Assembly: GCA_030038035.1 (NCBI GenBank) | Contig: JASHPP010000554.1 | Coordinates: 1-9,735 of the forward strand | Reading direction: 5' to 3' | From: Trebonia sp. | GTDB lineage: Bacteria > Actinomycetota > Actinomycetes > Streptosporangiales > Streptosporangiaceae | Length of the DNA: 9,735 nt | Part shown: positions 1-5,429 of the stretch, in pieces | Layout of the letters: each line of letters starts with the position of its first letter | How positions within the stretch are numbered: position 1 is the stretch's first letter | The notes under the pieces: model-generated | The model's database searches: none | Seen by the model: only the letters and a program-made list of their open reading frames with translations | What the model was told of the DNA's origin: nothing | Translations under genes and position numbers: made by a program

Positions 1-2
1 TC

Positions 3-113
3 GGCAGGCTTGAGCCGTCCGGCGTGCGTCCCGCGGTCGAGCGGCTGCTGGATCACCCGCGGAGCCTTGTCCGGCGTGAAGCGAAGAAGGCGCTGGCCCG
101 GCTGCCAGCGTAG
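3..113 (+). CDS. C-terminal fragment of a HEAT-repeat-like protein (partial, runs off left edge)
   Basis: An open frame enters from the left edge and ends at the TAG at 111-113, giving 36 residues with no start in the window. The last part has the look of a HEAT or armadillo helical-repeat unit: an amphipathic helix (VERLLDHP), a short turn, then a second basic helix (LVRREAKKALARL). About four fifths of its codons end in G or C, as expected for a real gene in this genome and unlike most frames further right up to 905. HEAT repeats are protein-protein interaction scaffolds and do not reveal a specific role. Only one repeat is visible, so the assignment is by pattern, not by full-length comparison. 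It could instead be the helical tail of an unrelated protein. That it is the true end of a gene is moderately supported; the family call is weak. Confidence 0.45.
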   Translation, partial: GRLEPSGVRPAVERLLDHPRSLVRREAKKALARLPA

Positions 114-429
114 CGTGCGCAGCGGGCCAGGATTGGGACCAGATTCTCTTGCCGAAGCTGGCGCGGATCGGGCCGTAGGTGATGGCTTTGCGCTGCCCTA
201 CATAGGGCAGGAGGACGCGCAGGGCCTGGTCCTCGGGTTCGGGGAGATCTCGATGGCATTACCCGCCATGGTCGGGGAGGCAGACATCGGCAGTGGTCGC
301 CGCGGTGTGTATTGCCTGTCGGCGGGACCCAATCCTCACCGGCGGTTCTCCCTCAGGAATGTTGAGTTTGGGGCGTTCATCGTCGAGCTCGACCCGGGTC
401 CCTTGAACTTCGAGCCGTGGGCCGGCGCG
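114..429 (-). pseudogene. Possible degenerate minus-strand coding remnant, unrecognised
   Basis: On the minus strand one frame reads protein-like text in two pieces separated by an in-frame TAA (plus-strand 259-261). The upstream piece (429 down to 262, after a TGA at 430-432) contains RLEVQGTRVELDDERPKLN. The downstream piece (258 down to about 139) contains LRVLLPYVGQRKAITYGPIR. About 80% of codons in the first 40 residues of the downstream piece end in G or C. Neither piece has a convincing start codon. Beyond about 139 the frame becomes low-complexity where it lies opposite the HEAT-like fragment. This could be a decayed gene or mobile-element relic, or a chance frame. I do not recognise the family. 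The overlapping plus-strand frame 10-450 looks less protein-like over this stretch. Confidence 0.22.
193..210. repeat. Palindrome with 8-bp perfect arms and a 2-base centre
   Basis: CTGCCCTA at 193-200 is the exact reverse complement of TAGGGCAG at 203-210, with centre CA. The short spacer is typical of a dimeric-regulator operator rather than a terminator, and no T-run follows. It lies inside the possibly degenerate minus-strand frame, so chance remains possible. Confidence 0.4.
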
Positions 430-566
430 TCAGCGGGTGATGTCCCGTGACCGGGAACGAGGGTTTGATCCAGGTCATCCTGGCCGCGCATGAACGGCGC
501 GACGAATGTCTGGGCCGCGTCGGCCGTGTCGGCTATCTGCGGCCCGGCCGGTGAAGCTGGCTACCT

Positions 567-585
567 GCCGACATGGCATGTCGGC
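567..585. repeat. 19-base palindrome with 9-bp perfect arms and a 1-base centre
   Basis: GCCGACATG (567-575) and CATGTCGGC (577-585) are exact reverse complements around a single G. A compact, nearly centred palindrome of this length suits a binding site for a homodimeric repressor. It sits about 320 bases before the adnB start, in the region without a convincing gene. The core CGACATG also begins the left arm of the inverted repeat at 4311, but that heptamer is not rare in this window. Confidence 0.5.
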
Positions 586-797
586 GCTCACGTGGCTACG
601 TCGCTGATGGGGGGCGTCATCGGGCAGCGCCTCAAGCAGGCAGGCATGCTGGACCATCTCCGACGCGGACGCCATCGTCGCCGTGCGCTGTCGCGAGCCT
701 GGCAGCACCTGGGAAGCCATCTGGAGCAGTCCGCACACACTCAGACACGAACCGCCCGGCCCAGACCCAAAGGTGATCTCGCCCCCCTACAAAGTGA

Positions 798-844
798 CGC
801 ACGTGCGCCACGAGGCGCATTGCTGTATCGCCCGCGTAGCGGGC
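798..844. repeat. Cluster of small hairpins shortly before adnB
   Basis: Three dyads follow each other: a 10-bp palindrome CGCACGTGCG (798-807); a hairpin TGCGCC, loop ACGA, GGCGCA (804-819) that overlaps it and is mutually exclusive with it; and a hairpin GCCCGC, loop GTA, GCGGGC (830-844). They end 61 bases before the adnB GTG. If adnB is transcribed through here, its 5' leader would be strongly structured. No T-run follows, so a classical terminator is not supported. Confidence 0.4.
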
Positions 845-905
845 ACGAACTGGAGGAGGCTCGCCTGACGGGCGGAATGTCGGTGGCGTCTGCTGGAATG
901 GCCTT

Positions 906-3900
906 GTGACGCAACCGGACGAGCGGGCACCGCGCGCGGCGTACACCCCCGCGCAGCTGGCGCGGGTGCTGCGGCTGCCTGAGCCGACGCCGGAGCAGGC
1001 CGCGGTGATCGGCGCGCCGCCCGGCCCGGTTGCGGTGATCGCGGGCGCCGGGTCCGGCAAGAGCGAGACGATGGCGGCGCGGCTGGTGTGGCTGGTCGCC
1101 AACGGGATGGTGCGCCCGGACCGGGTGCTCGGCCTGACGTTCACCAGGAAGGCCGCCGCGGAACTCGCCGACCGCGTCCGTTCCCGGCTGGACCGGCTGC
1201 GCCGGGCCGACCTGGCCGGCAATGGCGACGAAACGGATGACCAGGGCGAGCCCGTGATCTGCACCTACCACGCGTACGCCGGGCGGCTGGTCAGCGACCA
1301 CGCGCTCAGGGAGGGCCTTGAGCCGTCCATGCGGCTGATCACGCCCGCCCTGTCGTGGCAGCTCGCGGCCTTGATCGTGGCCGCCTACGACGGCCCGATG
1401 GACGAGGTCGGGTGGACCCCGCAGACCGTCACCGCGGCGGTGCTGCAGCTGGCCGGGGAGCTCGCGGAGCACCTGCGGGAGCCAGCCGACGTGACGGCCG
1501 TGGGCGAGTGGCTCGCCGCACGGCAGGCCGTGCTGCCCGGCCGAATCCCGGCTGGCGTCAAGAGGATCGTCGAATCGCAGCGGGCCCGCGAACAGCTGCT
1601 GCCGCTCGTCAGCCGGTACGCCGCGGCCAAGGCGGCCCACGAGGTGCTCGACCATGGGGACCAGGTCGCGCTCGCGGCGCGGATCGCGTCCCGGCATCCA
1701 GAAGTCGGGGTCGCCGAGCGCGGCCGCTACCAGGCGGTGCTGCTCGACGAGTACCAGGACACCAGCCACGCCCAGCTCACGCTGCTGCGTGCCCTGTTCG
1801 GCGGCGGGCACCCGGTGACCGCGGTGGGCGACCCGTGCCAGTCGATCTACGGCTGGCGCGGTGCGAGCGCGGGCAACCTGCGGCGGTTCGCCACGGACTT
1901 CCGCGCCAGCTCCGGGGCGGACGCGCCGGTGCGCCTGCTGTCCACGAGCTTCCGCAACGCGGGCCGGGTGCTTGACGCGGCCGCCGTGCTCCAGGCGCGG
2001 CTGCGGGCGCAGGCGCCGGACGTGCCGGTCCTGGTGCCCGCGCCGGACCGGGGCAACCGGGGCCATGTCTGCTGCGGGCTGCTGCCCACCGTCACCGACG
2101 AGGCGGAGTGGGTGGCCGGGCAGGCGGCCGCGCTGCTGGCGCTGCCCGCAGGGTCCGCGCCGGACGGGCAGCCGTGGCCGGACGGCAGGGCCGCCGGGGT
2201 GCGGCCCGCGGACATCGCGGTGCTGTGCAGGAAACGGTCCCAGTTCGTGCCGCTGCGCCGTGCGCTGGAAATGCGCGGCATCCCGGTCGAGGTGGTCGGG
2301 CTCGGCGGGCTGCTGAGCGTCCCCGAGGTGCAGGACGTGGTGGCGACGCTGCGGGTGCTGCACGATCCCGCCGCGTCGGACGCGCTGGCCCGGCTGCTGA
2401 CCGGGCCGCGCTGGCGGATCGGCCCGCGCGACTTGGTGGCCCTCGGCCGCCGCGCTCGGGACCTGGCCGTCGGCGCCGACGGCGATGCCGCGGATTCGTC
2501 CCCGGTTTCTGCTGTCATAACGGCAGAAACCCGGAACGAATCGTCAGCAGCGGCAGGCGAGGGCACCGCTGACGCGCTCGCCGAGGCGGTCACCGACCTG
2601 ACGGCGGAGACCGGCTCGCTGGTGGAGGCGCTCGACGACCTCGGCGACAGGGCTCGCTACTCCGCCGCCGGGTACGCCCGGCTGCGCGCGCTCGCCGCCG
2701 AGACGCGGCGGCTGCGCGAGCACGTCGGGCGGCCGCTCGCCGACCTCATCGCCGAGATCGAGCGCACGCTCAGCCTGGACATCGAGGTCGCCGCCCGGCC
2801 CGGCGGTGACCTGAGCGCCGCGCGTTCCGACCTAGACGCGTTCGCCGACGTGGCCGCGACGTTCGCCGGCGAGCAGCCGGAGCCCACGCTCGGCGCGTTC
2901 CTCGCCTACCTCGCCGCCGCCCAGCAAGAGGAGTTCGGCCTGGAGACGGGGCGGGTCGGCGAGGCCGACACGGTCAAGCTGCTCACCGTCCACGCCGCCA
3001 AGGGACTGCAGTGGCCTGCCGTGTTCGTGCCCGGGCTGGCGGCGGGGGAGCGGGCGCAGGTGTTCCCGGCCCGGCCGCGGGTCTCCACCAAGTGGACGGA
3101 CAACCCGCGGCTGATCCCGTTCAGCCTGCGCGGCGACGCCGCCGATCTGCCGGCCCTGAACGGGCTTGACGCCGAGTCGCTGACCGCGTTCGCCGACGCG
3201 TGCGGCGCGCGCGACCTCGCCGAGGAACGCCGGCTTGCGTACGTCGCAGCCACCCGCGCCGCGTTCTGGCTCGGCTGCTCGGGGTACTGGTGGGGCGAGG
3301 GCACCGCGCCGCTCGGCCCTTCCGTGTTCCTCACCGAGGTGCGCGCGGCCTGCGAGGCCGGCGCCGGGACGGTGCGCGGCTGGGCGGACCAGCCGCCGCA
3401 GGACGCGGAGAACCCGCTGCTCGCCGACGTGGACGAGGCGGACTGGCCGGGGACGCGCGCCGGGCGGTACTACGAGGCGGTCAGCTCGGCCGACCAGCTG
3501 GTCGAGGCCGCGCGGCGGGCCCGGGCCTGGGAACCCGGCCAAGTCGCCGACGAGGACGACGCGGACGAGGCGGACGAGCCGGAGACCGGGCTCACCGCGG
3601 CCGAGCGGGAGCTGATCGCGGCGTGGGAACTCGACGCCGGGCTGCTGCTCGCCGAGCGTGCTCGGTACCGGCACCGCGATGGGCCCGTGCCCGTGCCGCT
3701 GCCTGCCCGGCTGTCGGTGTCCGCGCTGGTCGCGCTGGCCCGTGATCCGGACGAGCTGGCCCGGCAGGTGCGCCGCCCGATGCCGCGCCCGCCGGCCAGG
3801 CAGGCACGCCGCGGTACGGAATTCCACCGCTGGCTCGAGGAGCGGTTCGGGCAGCAGCGGCTGATCGAAGACGACGACCTGTTCGCGGAGCCGGACGAGT

Positions 3901-4301
3901 CCGACGCGGAGCTGATCGAGCTGCGGGCGCGGTTTGAGGCCGGCGAGTGGGGCGGCCGCTGGCCCCGCGAGGTCGAGGTTCCGTTCGACATGCTGGTCGG
4001 GGACCGGCAGGTGCGGGGGCGCATCGACGCGGTGTTCGCCGATCCGGACGGCGGATTCGACGTGGTGGACTGGAAGACCGGGCAGCCCCCGCGCACGCAG
4101 GCCGAGTTCGACGCGGTCGCGGTGCAGCTGGCCGCGTACCGGCTGGCCTGGGCGGCACTCGCCGACGTCGCCCAGGACCGGGTGCGCGCCGCCTTCTACT
4201 ACGTGCGCCACGACCTGACGGTCCGCCCGGCCGACCTGCTCGACGAGGCCGGCCTTGTCGCGCTCATCGACCGGGTGCCGCTGACCGACCAGGCAGGCTG
4301 A
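906..4301 (+). CDS. adnB: AdnB-like ATP-dependent helicase-nuclease subunit (UvrD/RecB family), 1131 aa
   Basis: In actinobacteria AdnAB is the heterodimeric motor-nuclease that resects double-strand DNA ends; AdnB is the subunit of about 1100 residues (family knowledge). Superfamily 1A helicase motifs are all present: Walker A GAGSGKSE (47-54, K52), Ia LTFTRKAA (77-84), II LLDEYQDTS (279-287, D281/E282), III VGDPCQSIYGWRGA (307-320), IV STSFRN (346-351), V LTVHAAKGLQW (693-703) and VI YVAATRA with R784. The C-terminal PD-(D/E)XK nuclease shows H974, D1041 in GRIDAVF, D1055 and K1057 in VVDWKTG, and QLAAY (1074-1078), so it should be active. The N-terminus, with PTPEQAAVI at 28-36, fits AdnB rather than AdnA. 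The GTG at 906 has no clear Shine-Dalgarno sequence, but no better start exists. An acidic linker (881-894) precedes the nuclease region. Oddities: no adnA in the 905 bases upstream, and a palindrome encodes residues 530-546 in the region between helicase motifs IV and V. Confidence 0.88.
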   Translation: MTQPDERAPRAAYTPAQLARVLRLPEPTPEQAAVIGAPPGPVAVIAGAGSGKSETMAARLVWLVANGMVRPDRVLGLTFTRKAAAELADRVRSRLDRLRRADLAGNGDETDDQGEPVICTYHAYAGRLVSDHALREGLEPSMRLITPALSWQLAALIVAAYDGPMDEVGWTPQTVTAAVLQLAGELAEHLREPADVTAVGEWLAARQAVLPGRIPAGVKRIVESQRAREQLLPLVSRYAAAKAAHEVLDHGDQVALAARIASRHPEVGVAERGRYQAVLLDEYQDTSHAQLTLLRALFGGGHPVTAVGDPCQSIYGWRGASAGNLRRFATDFRASSGADAPVRLLSTSFRNAGRVLDAAAVLQARLRAQAPDVPVLVPAPDRGNRGHVCCGLLPTVTDEAEWVAGQAAALLALPAGSAPDGQPWPDGRAAGVRPADIAVLCRKRSQFVPLRRALEMRGIPVEVVGLGGLLSVPEVQDVVATLRVLHDPAASDALARLLTGPRWRIGPRDLVALGRRARDLAVGADGDAADSSPVSAVITAETRNESSAAAGEGTADALAEAVTDLTAETGSLVEALDDLGDRARYSAAGYARLRALAAETRRLREHVGRPLADLIAEIERTLSLDIEVAARPGGDLSAARSDLDAFADVAATFAGEQPEPTLGAFLAYLAAAQQEEFGLETGRVGEADTVKLLTVHAAKGLQWPAVFVPGLAAGERAQVFPARPRVSTKWTDNPRLIPFSLRGDAADLPALNGLDAESLTAFADACGARDLAEERRLAYVAATRAAFWLGCSGYWWGEGTAPLGPSVFLTEVRAACEAGAGTVRGWADQPPQDAENPLLADVDEADWPGTRAGRYYEAVSSADQLVEAARRARAWEPGQVADEDDADEADEPETGLTAAERELIAAWELDAGLLLAERARYRHRDGPVPVPLPARLSVSALVALARDPDELARQVRRPMPRPPARQARRGTEFHRWLEERFGQQRLIEDDDLFAEPDESDAELIELRARFEAGEWGGRWPREVEVPFDMLVGDRQVRGRIDAVFADPDGGFDVVDWKTGQPPRTQAEFDAVAVQLAAYRLAWAALADVAQDRVRAAFYYVRHDLTVRPADLLDEAGLVALIDRVPLTDQAG
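2493..2542. repeat. 50-base intragenic palindrome inside adnB
   Basis: Arms 2493-2515 and 2520-2542 pair at 20 of 23 positions around a 4-base loop (CATA). One of the three mismatches (2513/2522) is a G-U wobble in RNA, and the run 2504-2512 (GGTTTCTGC) is perfect. It is read in frame as residues 530-546 of AdnB, including SPVSAVITAETRNES, and is more AT-rich than the flanking codons. The position is a linker-like stretch rich in Ala, Gly and Ser. This is the pattern expected of a palindromic element inserted in frame into a gene, but its mobility is inference. Confidence 0.8.
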
Positions 4302-4310
4302 GCCGCCAGC

Positions 4311-4384
4311 CGACATGTGGCGCAATCTGTATGCTTTCGCGTCCGATTTGCACCTTTTGTACAATCAATTTGCGCCACATGTCG
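4311..4384. repeat. Perfect 15-bp inverted repeat around a 44-base AT-rich core
   Basis: CGACATGTGGCGCAA (4311-4325) is exactly the reverse complement of 4370-4384. The core (4326-4369) is much more AT-rich than the genes and contains the 8-bp palindrome TTGTACAA (4357-4364). A near copy of the arm's inner end, ATTTGCACC (4345-4353 against ATTTGCGCC at 4368-4376), also lies in the core. The element lies between the convergent ends of adnB and the thiamine-binding pseudogene. The 44-base loop is too long for a standard terminator. I saw no target-site duplication. It could be a small non-autonomous element, a paired operator or a bidirectional terminator. Confidence 0.75.
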
Positions 4385-4392
4385 TTCCCCTC

Positions 4393-4407
4393 GGCGGCCG
4401 GGCCGCC
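4393..4407. terminator. GC-rich hairpin in the convergent intergenic region, possible terminator
   Basis: GGCGGC (4393-4398) pairs with GCCGCC (4402-4407) across a 3-base loop. It sits between the ends of two convergent genes, where termination is expected. No U-tract follows on either strand; on the plus strand a moderately AT-rich stretch, GAATTATCCGTTT, follows. Actinobacterial terminators often lack a U-tract, so the call is possible but weak. Confidence 0.3.
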
Positions 4408-4438
4408 CGAGATGGGTGAATTATCCGTTTCGGAGCGC

Positions 4439-4730
4439 TCAGGACCGCAGGTAGCGCTCGACCGACTCCACCTTGCCGGTGAGCGCGCCCGTCACGCCGG
4501 GGCGCAGGTCGGCCTTGAGCACGAGGCTGACCCGGGGCGCCCTCGCGGCGACCGCGTCCACCGCCTCCTTGACCACGGCCATGACCTCGTCCGTCGCCCT
4601 CCACCGTGGTGAACATCGCGTCGGTCTTGTTCGGCAGCCCGCTCGCACGGACCACCCGGACCGCCTCCGCGACGATCTCGCCGACGTCTTCGCCGGCGCC
4701 GAGCGGGGTTACCGAGAACGCGACAAGCAT
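4439..4730 (-). pseudogene. Thiamine-binding (MTH1187/YkoF) family gene broken by a frameshift
   Basis: The ATG at 4730 begins [17 protein letters not shown] and reads in family register to TTVEGD (46 codons, ending at 4593). The next frame, starting [19 protein letters not shown], continues in register to a TGA at 4441-4439. One orphan base at 4592 separates the halves. Restoring two bases (a TG before the G, giving Trp) would yield a single protein of 97 residues, the usual family size of about 100. The family (Pfam thiamine-binding, formerly DUF77) consists of small ferredoxin-like-fold proteins; some members bind thiamine (family knowledge). The gene starts 9 bases after the cupin stop and is probably co-transcribed with it. 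Both halves keep good codon use, so either the break is recent or it is a sequencing error. As written the product would be truncated with an altered tail. Confidence 0.8.
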
Positions 4731-4739
4731 GGGCCCAGG

Positions 4740-5261
4740 CTAGCGGAACAGCCTGTCGATGTAGTCCGCGCCGATGCCGACCTTCTCGTAGTGGTCGCGG
4801 CACAGCTTGATGTAGTCGAAGACGTCGAACGTGCCGTTCGGCTCGCCGTTCTCGTCCAGCCAGATCAGCGGGCCGGTCACGTTGAAGGTGACCATCATCG
4901 GCTCGTCCGACTCGTACGCGACGAGCGTGTGCGCCTCGCCCGGCGCTTCGTAGATCCAGTCGCCCTTCGTGGCCACCCAGTCATGCTCGAGGTAGCCCCA
5001 CTTGCCCGAGATCGTGTAGGCGAAGACCTGCTGGGGGTGATAGTGCCGGTTCACCATCCCGGCGCTGCGGCAGTACAGCACGTCGCACCAGCGGTTCTGG
5101 CTGGGGGAGATGAACAGCGGCCGGCTTCCCGCGGTCGGCGACAGCGGCGCGTACCATCGCTCGTCCAGCGTGGCCGCGTCGTGGATGTACGCCTCGGGTG
5201 CCGCGCCTGGCCGGAATACCTCCGCGACCGGCTTCAGCTCGCGCCAGAACTCGTTGGCCAT
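4740..5261 (-). CDS. Cupin-fold dioxygenase of the 2,4'-dihydroxyacetophenone dioxygenase type, 173 aa
   Basis: This is a single-domain cupin of a size typical for the family. The signature HYHPQQVFAYTISGKWGYLE (73-92) gives metal-binding H73 and H75; in place of the third standard cupin-1 ligand (Glu) there is Gln at 78-79. E92 follows in YLEHDW, and H111 in GEAHTLV supplies the second-motif histidine. A 3-His iron site matches what is known for 2,4'-dihydroxyacetophenone dioxygenases, which cleave the C-C bond between the aromatic ketone carbonyl and the hydroxymethyl carbon. The true substrate cannot be told from sequence. The protein has no signal peptide or membrane segment, so it should be cytosolic. 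The ATG at 5261 is chosen because AAGGGGAA (plus-strand 5269-5276) lies about 8 bases upstream and the homologous core begins just after it; the frame is open further upstream but that part is antisense-like. It is probably first in a two-gene unit with the broken thiamine-binding gene, and is divergent from the purM-like operon. Confidence 0.78.
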   Translation of the reverse strand: MANEFWRELKPVAEVFRPGAAPEAYIHDAATLDERWYAPLSPTAGSRPLFISPSQNRWCDVLYCRSAGMVNRHYHPQQVFAYTISGKWGYLEHDWVATKGDWIYEAPGEAHTLVAYESDEPMMVTFNVTGPLIWLDENGEPNGTFDVFDYIKLCRDHYEKVGIGADYIDRLFR

Positions 5262-5268
5262 GACCAGT

Positions 5269-5276
5269 TCCCCTTC
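5269..5276 (-). promoter_or_regulatory. Ribosome binding site that fixes the cupin start
   Basis: Read on the minus strand the bases are AAGGGGAA, followed by about 7 bases to the ATG at 5261. This is the best Shine-Dalgarno match in the divergent region and supports that start over any upstream codon in the same frame. Confidence 0.6.
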
Positions 5277-5354
5277 GCATTCGTGTTGCCTCGTACAACG
5301 CTCAGCCTCGCGTGCCGGGAGCCCGCGGGGCAAGCATCCCGGCCTCAGCGGGGA

Positions 5355-5397
5355 CACCGAGGCACCGAGCCGCACCGAGGCACCGAGCCTCACCGAG
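5355..5397. repeat. Five CACCGAG heptamers in an 18-base tandem repeat between divergent genes
   Basis: CACCGAG occurs at 5355, 5363, 5373, 5381 and 5391, with alternating spacings of 8, 10, 8 and 10 bases. The two 18-base units (5355-5372 and 5373-5390) differ only in their last base. The array ends about 20 bases before the putative -10 of the purM-like gene, so the last copies would overlap its -35 region. That placement suits direct-repeat binding sites of a regulator, but a slippage-generated minisatellite is equally possible. Confidence 0.7.
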
Positions 5398-5416
5398 GGT
5401 GACCAGGACGATCCGT

Positions 5417-5422
5417 TACTCT
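5417..5422 (+). promoter_or_regulatory. Putative -10 box for a leaderless purM-like transcript
   Basis: TACTCT fits the actinobacterial TANNNT -10 pattern and ends 7 bases before the ATG at 5430. Transcription would then start at or next to the start codon. No Shine-Dalgarno sequence is present between it and the ATG, consistent with a leaderless mRNA. No clear -35 hexamer is seen; the CACCGAG array occupies that place. Confidence 0.5.
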
Positions 5423-5429
5423 GGCGTCC

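Larger units (their letters stand above)
114..905. other. Region of about 790 bases with no convincing intact gene, upstream of adnB
   Basis: This stretch is visibly less GC-rich than the genes to its right. Every frame is either short, poor in GC3 or broken. A plus-strand frame 490-909 overlaps the adnB start as GTGA. Its first about 57 codons have decent GC3, but it then turns into basic, low-complexity text, so I do not call it a gene. The region holds two long perfect palindromes (193-210 and 567-585) and two adjacent hairpins (804-819 and 830-844). None of the frames near 905 shows the cysteine-rich C-terminal end expected of AdnA. The region may be a rearrangement junction, remnants of a mobile element, or a regulatory segment. 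Confidence 0.5.

Noticed and set aside
10..450. 146-codon plus-strand frame
   Set aside because: Its first third overlaps the better-supported HEAT-like frame in another register, and the remainder has no recognisable motif and middling GC3.
490..909. 139-codon plus-strand frame overlapping the adnB start as GTGA
   Set aside because: The overlap looks operon-like, but after about codon 57 the sequence is basic and low-complexity with falling GC3, and it shows no AdnA or other family features.
741..2363. 540-codon open frame on the minus strand
   Set aside because: It is the antisense shadow of adnB: its text is His/Arg/Pro/Gly-rich with no domain motifs, while the plus strand carries complete helicase motifs over the same bases.
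2832..4364. 510-codon open frame on the minus strand
   Set aside because: It lies opposite adnB motifs V-VI and the nuclease domain. Long antisense frames are expected at this GC content, and its composition is the usual Arg/Gly/Val/Leu/Pro mix.
5355..5397. CRISPR array
   Set aside because: The repeat unit is a 7-base heptamer with 1-3 base gaps, so there are no spacers of CRISPR size and no cas genes.
4473..5402. 309-codon plus-strand frame over the cupin and thiamine-binding genes
   Set aside because: The minus strand carries recognisable cupin metal motifs and the thiamine-binding family sequence. The plus frame has no motifs and ends in the CACCGAG repeats as a repetitive tail.
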